Position numbers and translations under genes: made by a program. A stretch of DNA of 6,786 nt from assembly GCA_036558305.1 (NCBI GenBank), contig DATBFX010000616.1, forward strand, positions 1 to 6,786, read 5' to 3'. Position 1 is the first letter of the stretch. Each line of letters opens with the position of its first letter. This stretch comes from DATBFX01 sp036558305 (lineage in GTDB: Bacteria > Chloroflexota > Chloroflexia > Thermomicrobiales > UBA6265). Positions 1 to 5,209 of this stretch are shown here, one piece after another. The notes below the pieces were generated by a model. The model made no database searches. It was not told the origin of the DNA and was given only the letters and a program-made list of their open reading frames with translations.

Positions 1-269
1 TTGATGTAGTCGGCGTGGCCGGGGCAGTCCACGTGGGCGTAGTGGCGCTTGTCGGTCTGGTACTCGACGTGGGCGATGGCGATGGTGATGCCCCGCTCCC
101 GCTCCTCCGGCGCGTTGTCGATGGAGTCGAAGGAGCGGAAAGACGCCTCCCCCCGCAGGGCCAGCGTCTTGGTGATCGCCGCCGTCAGCGTCGTCTTGCC
201 GTGGTCGACGTGCCCGATCGTCCCCACGTTGACGTGCGGCTTGGTCCGCTCGAACCGCTGCTTGCCCAC
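1..269 (-). CDS. tuf: Elongation factor Tu, N-terminal 89 residues (runs off the left edge)
   Basis: EF-Tu is the cytoplasmic GTPase that delivers aminoacyl-tRNA to the ribosomal A site. The visible part is the start of its G domain: the P-loop GHVDHGKT (residues 19-26), the switch I motif RGITI (59-63, with Thr62 for Mg) and DCPGH (81-85, with the catalytic His85). The N-terminus MGKQRFERTKPHVNVGTIGH is standard for the family. The start is GTG at 269-267, because a good Shine-Dalgarno (GGAGGA, 282-277) lies 7 bases upstream. The nearby ATG at 277-275 is out of frame. The gene lies directly after three tRNA genes on the same strand, as in the classical tufB operon, and is probably cotranscribed with them. 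Codons end almost always in G or C, as expected for a highly expressed gene in a GC-rich genome. The C-terminal two-thirds or more lies outside the window. A second tuf copy elsewhere is possible but cannot be judged here. Confidence 0.97.
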   Translation of the reverse strand, partial: MGKQRFERTKPHVNVGTIGHVDHGKTTLTAAITKTLALRGEASFRSFDSIDNAPEERERGITIAIAHVEYQTDKRHYAHVDCPGHADYI

Positions 270-276
270 GGTGACA

Positions 277-282
277 TCCTCC
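277..282 (-). promoter_or_regulatory. Shine-Dalgarno of tuf (GGAGGA)
   Basis: This strong ribosome binding site lies 7 bases before the GTG codon and fixes the tuf start. An imperfect copy of the surrounding sequence lies just upstream in the mRNA: 291-302 repeats 276-289 with a 2-base deletion, so a second GAGG occurs without a start codon. A complementary TCCTCC (minus strand, 310-315) could pair with the site. Confidence 0.8.
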
Positions 283-331
283 TATCGGCGATCCTCATCG
301 GCAATGGATGGAGGAACCGATCACACGACTA

Positions 332-354
332 AGAGGCTCCACGTTGGAGCCTCT
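332..354 (-). other. Perfect 10-bp hairpin in the tRNA-tuf intercistronic leader
   Basis: AGAGGCTCCA (332-341) and TGGAGCCTCT (345-354) form a perfect 10-bp stem with a 3-base loop. It lies 18 bases after the 3' end of tRNA-Thr(GGT) and about 60 bases before tuf. No run of U follows on the minus strand, so it is not a canonical intrinsic terminator. It could be a processing site separating the tRNAs from tuf mRNA, a stabilising 5' structure for tuf mRNA after tRNA excision, or a partial terminator or attenuator. Its role is inference; the stem itself is plain in the sequence. Confidence 0.7.
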
Positions 355-372
355 CATGAACGCTGAAGAAGC

Positions 373-448
<76 letters not shown>

Positions 449-482
449 CCGTAAAGCGCCGCCGGAACGGCCGCCTGTTCGG

Positions 483-563
483 TGGGCAGGGGCGGATTCG
501 AACCACCGAAGCTCGCGCACCTGGTTTACAGCCAGGCCCAATTGTCCACTCTGGCACCTGCCC
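483..563 (-). tRNA. tyrU: tRNA-Tyr (anticodon GTA), class II
   Basis: The acceptor arm is GGGCAGG/CCTGCCC, the anticodon stem CCTGG/CCAGG closes loop CTGTAAA (anticodon GTA), and the T arm is GGTGG-TTCGAAT-CCGCC. A 12-nt variable arm (TGCGCGAGCTTC) makes it a class II tRNA, as expected for bacterial tRNA-Tyr. The discriminator is A, followed by CCG, so the CCA tail must be added enzymatically. It is the second tRNA of the operon, with 36 bases after tRNA-Thr(TGT) and 34 before tRNA-Thr(GGT). The symbol is given by synteny with E. coli tyrU. Confidence 0.97.
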
Positions 564-599
564 GTGCCTTGCTCACCTGCGCTGAACGCGACACGGCGG

Positions 600-672
600 A
601 GCCGACGATGGGACTCGAACCCGCAACCTGCTGTTTACAAAACAGCTGCTCTGCCAATTGAGCTACGTCGGC
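600..672 (-). tRNA. thrU: tRNA-Thr (anticodon TGT)
   Basis: This is the first gene of the operon. The acceptor is GCCGACG/CGTCGGC, the D arm GCTC/GAGC, and the anticodon stem GCTGT/ACAGC surrounds loop TTTGTAA (anticodon TGT, reading ACA and ACG). The discriminator is T and CCA is not encoded (CCG follows). The T stem is GCGGG/CCCAT, which contains one C-A mismatch beside a G-T wobble, an oddity in an otherwise regular cloverleaf. Its 5' end is about 30 bases from the predicted transcription start. The symbol is given by synteny with E. coli thrU. Confidence 0.96.
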
Positions 673-707
673 ATGCCTGGCGCCAAATCCGTCCCACGCC
701 GGGCGAA

Positions 708-737
708 AGTATAGGGAGGCCACACAGGGGGTGTCAA
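708..737 (-). promoter_or_regulatory. Strong sigma70-type promoter of the tRNA-tuf operon
   Basis: On the minus strand a perfect -35 box TTGACA (737-732) and a -10 box TATACT (713-708, 5 of 6 to consensus) are separated by 18 bases. Transcription should start near 701, giving a leader of roughly 30 bases before the first tRNA. This is the best promoter in the window, as expected for a stable-RNA operon. The GC-rich bases just after the -10 box resemble the discriminators of stringently controlled promoters, but that is inference. Confidence 0.88.
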
Positions 738-808
738 GACGCATTTTGGTAGGTTCGGAAGGGGATTTGGCAGGGTTTGGGGTCGGAGATCGCGGCCCTC
801 ACCCCCGG

Positions 809-834
809 CCCCTCTCCCTTCCGAGGGAGAGGGG
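809..834. repeat. Perfect 11-bp palindrome, probable dispersed repeat
   Basis: CCCCTCTCCCT (809-819) and AGGGAGAGGGG (824-834) are exact reverse complements around the 4-base loop TCCG. With the flanking CCTCACCCCCGG (797-808) this resembles a purine/pyrimidine-biased repeat I know from many GC-rich bacterial genomes, often mis-annotated as small proteins containing SPSEGRGAGGEG. It lies between the divergent tRNA-tuf operon and the flavoenzyme gene, upstream of both. No T-run follows on either strand, so a terminator role is doubtful. Confidence 0.75.
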
Positions 835-872
835 AGACGCACGAGCACGCGGCAGTTCCGACTGGCGGAGAA

Positions 873-878
873 TAGACT
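873..878 (+). promoter_or_regulatory. Possible -10 box of the flavoenzyme gene (weak)
   Basis: TAGACT at 873-878 matches the TAnnnT pattern of a -10 box and would place a transcription start near 885, about 30 bases before the TTG start. No recognisable -35 box lies at the right distance, so this is only the best candidate in the gap. Confidence 0.25.
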
Positions 879-904
879 GTAGTTCGCAAAGAAGTGGTCG
901 GAAA

Positions 905-910
905 GGGGGA
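905..910 (+). promoter_or_regulatory. Shine-Dalgarno that decides the TTG start of the flavoenzyme
   Basis: The purine run AAGGGGGA (GGGGGA at 905-910) lies 5 bases before TTG at 916. No in-frame ATG or GTG precedes the Rossmann motif, so this site supports the unusual TTG start. Confidence 0.6.
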
Positions 911-915
911 TCGAT

Positions 916-2139
916 TTGGAGGGGGCGGTAAGGTGGTCGACGGACATTGCCGTGATCGGCGGCGGGATCATGGGGACCAGCATCGCCTGGCATCTCGCGC
1001 GACGTGGCGTCGGCAGGGTCACCCTCCTGGAACGAGCAACGATTGCGTCGGGCGCAAGCGGGAAGACGGGTGCACTCCTCCGCCGACACTACACGAACAA
1101 ACCGGAGGCGATGCTGGCGCATCTCAGCTATCAGGTTTTCTCGAACTGGTCGGAGATCGTCGGCGGGGATTGCGGGCACGTGCCGACGGGCATCGTGGTT
1201 ACGGTCGACACCGGTCCGGGGTGCGAAGGGAACATCGAGCGGCTGCATCGGAATGTCGCGCTGCAGAATGCGCTCGGGATCGACTCGCGCGTCGTCACAC
1301 CCGAGCAACTCAAGGAACTCCAGCCGTTCGCCCGCGTCGACGACATCGCGGCGGCGGCGTACGAGCCGACGAGTGGTTATGTCGATGCGATTGCCGCCAC
1401 GCGATCGATGGCGGCGGCGGCAATGCGGGAGGGAGTGTCGATTCGGGAGGGTTGCCGGGTCATCGGGATCAAGGTCAGCGGGGGACGAGTACTCGGCGTC
1501 GAGACGGCGGCGGGATTGATTGCGGCCGAAACCGTGATCTGTGCTGCCGGACCCTGGTCAAAGGAGTTACTCGCGCCGGCCGGAGTGTCGTTGCCAATCG
1601 AAGCGCTGCGGGTGCAGATCGCAATCATGCACCGGCCGATGGAGTTGGATGATCCGCATTTCGTCTACATCGACACCGCGGCGGGGATGTTCTGCCGTCC
1701 GTGGGGACGGGGTCGCACGTTGATCGGCGTGGGCGGCGGCGATCAACACGACGCGGTCGATCCGGAACGCTACGACGAGCGAAACGATCCCGCTTATCCG
1801 GCGTCGGCGATCGCGGCCGCGGCAAAGAGGATACCGGCGATGGCACGGGCGGCCTATCTGCATGGTCACGCCGGGCTCTACGACATGACGCCGGACGCGC
1901 ATCCGATCATCGGGGCGACGGATGTGGGCGGGTTGTACGTGGCGGCAGGTTTCAGCGGAGCGGGTTTCAAAAAGGGACCCGCGGTTGGTCAATGTCTCGC
2001 GGAGTTGATTTGCGAAGGGCGGGCAACGACGGTCGATTTGGAACCGTTCAGGTTGTCACGATTCGAGACGGACGAGTGGCGGGAGCCCTGGAGCGATACG
2101 GAGTACGTGTTTACGAGCGATTTTGGGCACAAGTTTTGA
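916..2139 (+). CDS. FAD-dependent amine/amino-acid oxidoreductase (DAO/GlpD family)
   Basis: This is a 407-residue flavoenzyme, probably cytoplasmic since no signal peptide or membrane segment is visible. The N-terminus holds the dinucleotide-binding fold: beta strand IAVIGGGIMG with GxGxxG at residues 15-20 and the ribose-binding acid Glu39. SGASGKTGALLRR (45-57) fits the family's second FAD-contact loop. VICAAGPWS (207-215) and the C-terminal TPDAHPIIG (325-333) plus AAGFSGAGFKKGPAVGQ (343-359) are the usual DAO signatures. Length matches single-subunit sarcosine oxidase, SoxB-type beta subunits, glycine oxidase and D-amino-acid dehydrogenase. I cannot choose between these; the C-terminal motif looks closest to the SoxB/DadA-like side. 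Such enzymes oxidise a C-N bond of an N-methyl or D-amino acid and pass electrons to O2 or a respiratory carrier. The start is TTG, with a Shine-Dalgarno 5 bases upstream. It appears monocistronic and converges on isocitrate dehydrogenase. No partner gene points to a substrate. Confidence 0.9.
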   Translation: MEGAVRWSTDIAVIGGGIMGTSIAWHLARRGVGRVTLLERATIASGASGKTGALLRRHYTNKPEAMLAHLSYQVFSNWSEIVGGDCGHVPTGIVVTVDTGPGCEGNIERLHRNVALQNALGIDSRVVTPEQLKELQPFARVDDIAAAAYEPTSGYVDAIAATRSMAAAAMREGVSIREGCRVIGIKVSGGRVLGVETAAGLIAAETVICAAGPWSKELLAPAGVSLPIEALRVQIAIMHRPMELDDPHFVYIDTAAGMFCRPWGRGRTLIGVGGGDQHDAVDPERYDERNDPAYPASAIAAAAKRIPAMARAAYLHGHAGLYDMTPDAHPIIGATDVGGLYVAAGFSGAGFKKGPAVGQCLAELICEGRATTVDLEPFRLSRFETDEWREPWSDTEYVFTSDFGHKF

Positions 2140-2224
2140 GCCGGTAGCCGGTAGCCAGTGCTCACCACTGGTATATGAGCGTTTTCCGTTCGACTGAGCA
2201 TCATTTCTACCGGCTACCGGCTTA
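2137..2224. repeat. Inverted repeat joining two convergent stop codons; possible bidirectional terminator
   Basis: AGCCGGTAGCCGGTAG (2139-2154) is the exact reverse complement of 2207-2222. With one G-T wobble and one A-T pair the stem reaches 18 bp (2137-2154 with 2207-2224). These outer bases are the TGA of the flavoenzyme gene and the TAA of the isocitrate dehydrogenase gene. The left arm is made of heptamers: AGCCGGT twice, then AGCCAGT (2139-2159). The 52-base interior carries a hairpin, CCAGTG (2155-2160) with CACTGG (2166-2171). TGCTCA (2159-2164) could alternatively pair with TGAGCA (2195-2200). Function is not proven. It may end transcription from both sides, or be a palindromic repeat inserted at the gene junction. 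No U-tract follows the stem. Confidence 0.8.
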
Positions 2225-3301
2225 GAGGCGTTCGATGATCGCGTCGGCCATGCCGGAGGTTCCCGCCGCCTTGCGTGCATCGCGGTCCGGGCGGAGGTCG
2301 TAGGTGACGCGGTCGCCGGCGGCGATGACGTCGGCGACGGCGCGTTCGACCTTTTCGGCGGCGGCCTGTTCGTTGAGGTGACGGAGCATGAGGGCGCCGG
2401 AGAGGATCATGGCGGTGGGGTTGGCTTCGTTTTTGCCGGCGTGGCTGGGGGCGGAGCCGTGGATCGGTTCGAAGACGGCGCCGTCGGAACCGATGTTGCC
2501 GCCGGGGGCGACGCCGAGTCCGCCGATCATGCCGGCGACGAGGTCGCTGACGATGTCGCCATAGAGGTTGGGCATGACGAGAACGTCGTACTCGTCGGGT
2601 TTTTGCATCAGCTGCATGCACATGTTGTCGACGATGCGGTCGTTGCTTTCGACGTCGGGATAGCCGGCTGCGACTTCCTGGCCGATGCGGAGGAAGAGAC
2701 CGTCCGTGAACTTCATGATGTTGGCTTTGTGGACGATGGTGACCTTCTTCCGGCCGTTCGCCCGTGCGTAGTCGAACGCGAACGTGACGATGCGGCGCGA
2801 ATTCTCCGGTGTGATGACCTTGATGCTGACGGCGGCACCGGCGGCGATCTGCTTCTTACTGTGGTCGTTGATGGTCGAGATCACGGCGGCGGCGTCCGCT
2901 GCTCCGGTGTCGAATTCGATTCCCGAATACATGCCTTCAAGGTTTTCGCGCACGACCACGAGGTCGATATTCTCGAAGGCGGAGCGGACGCCCTTGATCG
3001 TTTTGCCAGGACGCAGGTTGGCGTAGAGGCCGAGCGCCTGGCGAAGACCGACGTTCACGCTGCGGAAACCGCCCCCGACCGGTGTGGTGATCGGTCCCTT
3101 GAGACCGATCTTGTTGCGCTTGATCGACTCGAGGGTCGCGTCCGGTAGGAGGTCGCCGTGTTTTTCGAGCGCGATCGAGCCGGCATCCTGCTCATCCCAG
3201 GTGAACCGGAGTCCGGTCGCTTCGAGCACGCGTCGAGCCGCCTCGGTCACCTCCGGTCCGATGCCATCGCCGGGGATCAAGGTCACGTTGTACGCCGCCA
3301 T
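2222..3301 (-). CDS. Isocitrate dehydrogenase, short decarboxylating type, probably NAD-dependent
   Basis: This 359-residue enzyme belongs to the isocitrate/isopropylmalate dehydrogenase family, which oxidatively decarboxylates isocitrate to 2-oxoglutarate in the TCA cycle. LIPGDGIGPEV opens the chain (residues 8-18). Ser81, Asn83 and Arg87 in RSVNVGLR match the isocitrate-specific Ser-x-Asn-x-x-x-Arg; isopropylmalate dehydrogenases differ here. Other active-site residues are Arg97, Arg118, Tyr125 (GMYSGIEF), Lys192 and Asn194 (HKANIMK), and the metal-binding Asp225, Asp249 and Asp253 (NLYGDIVSD). The cofactor loop HGSAPSHAGKNEANP (281-295) has Ser286-His287 where NAD enzymes usually have Asp-Ile and E. 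coli-type NADP enzymes Lys-Tyr, so cofactor choice is uncertain. The ATG at 3301 is chosen because AGGAG (3312-3308) lies 6 bases upstream. An in-frame ATG at 3343 would add 14 residues (MEGKATQARRQERT) unlike the family. It converges on the flavoenzyme gene and diverges from gpmI. Tartrate or homoisocitrate dehydrogenase is a less likely alternative. Confidence 0.9.
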   Translation of the reverse strand: MAAYNVTLIPGDGIGPEVTEAARRVLEATGLRFTWDEQDAGSIALEKHGDLLPDATLESIKRNKIGLKGPITTPVGGGFRSVNVGLRQALGLYANLRPGKTIKGVRSAFENIDLVVVRENLEGMYSGIEFDTGAADAAAVISTINDHSKKQIAAGAAVSIKVITPENSRRIVTFAFDYARANGRKKVTIVHKANIMKFTDGLFLRIGQEVAAGYPDVESNDRIVDNMCMQLMQKPDEYDVLVMPNLYGDIVSDLVAGMIGGLGVAPGGNIGSDGAVFEPIHGSAPSHAGKNEANPTAMILSGALMLRHLNEQAAAEKVERAVADVIAAGDRVTYDLRPDRDARKAAGTSGMADAIIERL

Positions 3302-3453
3302 CGTTCTCTCCTGTCGTCGAGCCTGTGTCGCCTTACCTTCCATTGTCGCACGGGCGCGACGGGCCGGAGTCGCGGATGTCGTGACTGTCGGCTGCTCACC
3401 GTGTCAAACTGCTGGGCGGAGTTTCGTGGCGTCGTCGGAGGAGCGAGAAAGTC
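3302..3453. promoter_or_regulatory. Divergent intergenic region between isocitrate dehydrogenase and gpmI
   Basis: This 152-base gap must hold promoters for both genes. On the minus strand a perfect TTGACA lies at 3407-3402, but 17 bases further the hexamer is TCACGA, a poor -10. No convincing plus-strand promoter is visible. Shine-Dalgarno sites lie at each end: AGGAG (3312-3308, minus) and GGAGGAG (3437-3443, plus). Confidence 0.4.
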
Positions 3454-5034
3454 GTGACAACAGGCAATTCGGTGGCGTCGGCATCCAATTCGCGTCCGGT
3501 CGTGCTGGTCGTCATGGACGGCTGGGGAATCGGTCGAGACGAGCCGGGGAATGCCGTCCTGGCGGCGCGGACGCCGACGATGGATCGGTTGCTCGCGTCG
3601 TACCCGCACACCACGTTGCGGTGTTCGGGAGAGGATGTCGGCCTGCCGGCGGGTCAGATGGGGAATTCTGAGGTGGGGCACCTCAACCTTGGCGCGGGCT
3701 TCGTCGTCTACCAATGGATCACAAAGATTGACCGAGCGATCGACGACGGCTCGTTCTTCGCCAATCCGGCGCTGGTTGGGGCGGTCGAGCGTTGCCGCGT
3801 GCGCGGCTCGACGCTCCACCTGATGGGGTTGATCGGCGATGGCGGGGTTCACGCGCATTCGCGCCACTTGATCGCGCTGCTCGACCTTGCGAAACGGCAC
3901 GGACTCGACCGGGTGGCGGTCCATGCCTTCACGGACGGGCGGGATACGTCGCCGACGAGCGGGATCGGATTCGTCGACGAGATCGACCGGGTGCTGACGC
4001 ACCTGGGCGTCGGTCGCATCGCGACGGTTGCCGGGCGTTATTACGCGATGGATCGGGACCGACGGTGGGAGCGGACGCAACGGGCCTATGAGGCGATCGT
4101 TGACGGGCAAGGCCCGACCGCGAAGAGTGCACGCGCGGCGGTCGAAGCCTCCTATGCCGCCGGAGCGACTGACGAGTTTGTCGTGCCGACCGTGATCGCG
4201 GACGATCAGAACCCGCCCGTCAAGGTCACGGCCGGCGACGAAATCGTCTTCTTCAACTTCCGCGCGGATCGTGCGCGACAACTAACGGAGGCGATCGCTA
4301 CGCCTGATTTTCGGGGGTTCGCGCGAGTCAGAGTCGTCGCAGCGGATAGCCCGGTGACGACGATGACGCAATACGAGGCCGGATTGCCGGTGACCGTGGC
4401 GTTCGAACCGCACGACGTGGTTCACCCCGTCGCGCGCGTCGTCAGCGAAGCCGGGTTGCGGCAATTCCACTGCGCCGAGACCGAGAAGTACGCGCACGTG
4501 ACGTTCTTTTTCAACGGCGGGCGAGAGGAGGCGTTCCCCGGAGAGGAGCGCCAGTTGATCCCGTCGCCGAAGGTGGCGACGTACGATCTGCAACCGGAGA
4601 TGAGCGCGGCGGGCGTAACGGACGCGGTCGTCGAGGCCGTGCGTTCCGGTCGATTCGACTTTGTGATCGTAAACTATGCCAACTGCGACATGGTGGGGCA
4701 CACGGGTGTCTTCGCCGCGGCGGTGACCGCGGTCGAGACGGCGGATACTTGTCTTGGACGGGTGATGAACGCGGTGACCGGAGCCGGCGGTGTCGCGATC
4801 GTGACCGCCGATCACGGCAATGCGGAGGAGATGATCGATCGCGAGACCGGCGGTCCGATGACCGCGCATACGACAAACCCGGTTCCGGTCGTGCTCGTGA
4901 CGCCCGAGGGGCATCCGCTCCGGCGCGCGGAGTTGCGGAGCAATGGAATTCTCTCGGCCGTGGCGCCCACGGTGTTGCGGTTGCTCGGGTTGGCGGTGCC
5001 CACGGAGATGACGACGCCGGCGTTGATTGAGTGA
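3454..5034 (+). CDS. gpmI: 2,3-Bisphosphoglycerate-independent phosphoglycerate mutase
   Basis: GpmI interconverts 3- and 2-phosphoglycerate in glycolysis and gluconeogenesis, using two metal ions (usually Mn) and a phosphoserine intermediate. The 526 residues match the usual length of about 510 plus a short N-terminal extension. The phosphatase domain is split: MDGWG gives metal ligand Asp22, and MGNSEVGH gives catalytic Ser72. The inserted transferase domain follows with DGGVHAH (His133), DGRD (Arg163, Asp164) and AGRYYAMDRD (Arg195, Arg201), then NFRADR (Arg270, Arg273). The second phosphatase half carries Lys345 (ETEKYAHVTFF), Asp412 and His416 (CDMVGH), Asp453 and His454 (TADHGNAE) and His472 (TAHTTNPVP). 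All expected active-site residues are present. The start is GTG, with GGAGGAG (3437-3443) 10 bases upstream. An in-frame GTG 18 bases later is less well placed. It converges on eno, the next glycolytic enzyme, with a palindromic repeat between them. Confidence 0.98.
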   Translation: MTTGNSVASASNSRPVVLVVMDGWGIGRDEPGNAVLAARTPTMDRLLASYPHTTLRCSGEDVGLPAGQMGNSEVGHLNLGAGFVVYQWITKIDRAIDDGSFFANPALVGAVERCRVRGSTLHLMGLIGDGGVHAHSRHLIALLDLAKRHGLDRVAVHAFTDGRDTSPTSGIGFVDEIDRVLTHLGVGRIATVAGRYYAMDRDRRWERTQRAYEAIVDGQGPTAKSARAAVEASYAAGATDEFVVPTVIADDQNPPVKVTAGDEIVFFNFRADRARQLTEAIATPDFRGFARVRVVAADSPVTTMTQYEAGLPVTVAFEPHDVVHPVARVVSEAGLRQFHCAETEKYAHVTFFFNGGREEAFPGEERQLIPSPKVATYDLQPEMSAAGVTDAVVEAVRSGRFDFVIVNYANCDMVGHTGVFAAAVTAVETADTCLGRVMNAVTGAGGVAIVTADHGNAEEMIDRETGGPMTAHTTNPVPVVLVTPEGHPLRRAELRSNGILSAVAPTVLRLLGLAVPTEMTTPALIE

Positions 5035-5082
5035 AAGGGGTCTGTCGTTCCGCGGATGGGTCAACGGACGCACCATTGTCGA

Positions 5083-5173
5083 GGCGGACCGGGTGCTCCC
5101 TGGGCGGTGTCCGCCGTGCTACTCACGCGCATTCAGGGAGGGCGGACACCGCCCAGAAGGCACCCGGTCCGCC
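5083..5173. repeat. Large inverted repeat with 33-bp arms between gpmI and eno
   Basis: The arms 5083-5115 and 5141-5173 are reverse complements at 30 of 33 positions, around a 25-base loop. The three mismatches sit together at 5097-5099. Each arm is itself hairpin-forming: GGCGGAC and GTCCGCC occur at 5083-5089/5109-5115 and again at 5141-5147/5167-5173, so the 7-mer appears four times in alternating orientation. Just outside the right arm is CCCTAC, so read on the minus strand the element begins GTAGGGGCGGACC, a start I associate with dispersed repeats in Chloroflexota and similar genomes. It may act as a bidirectional terminator for the two convergent genes, or be a MITE-like or REP-like repeat. 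No coding capacity was recognised in 5035-5209. Confidence 0.85.
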
Positions 5174-5209
5174 CCTACGATTGCAAATGCTCCTCAACGT
5201 CAAGAGTTG

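Noticed and set aside
449..482. A degenerate tRNA-Gly between tRNA-Tyr and tRNA-Thr(GGT)
   Set aside because: The gap is only 34 bases and has no arm resembling a tRNA.
809..834. Intrinsic terminator
   Set aside because: The stem is strong, but no T-run follows on either strand, and neither flanking gene ends here because the genes diverge.
731..931. Small open frames over the palindrome at 809-834
   Set aside because: The peptide is a translated repeat (SPSEGRGAGGEG on the minus strand), not a gene.
2378..3148. A 256-codon plus-strand open frame inside isocitrate dehydrogenase
   Set aside because: It is antisense to a fully conserved enzyme gene, with the low-complexity composition typical of a shadow frame.
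3302..3343. Earlier ATG start for isocitrate dehydrogenase
   Set aside because: It adds 14 charged residues outside the family pattern. The ATG at 3301 has AGGAG at good spacing and starts directly before the conserved first strand.
2137..5173. CRISPR array or integron attachment sites in the repeat regions
   Set aside because: There are no regularly spaced direct repeats with spacers, and no cas or integrase genes. The structures are single inverted repeats.
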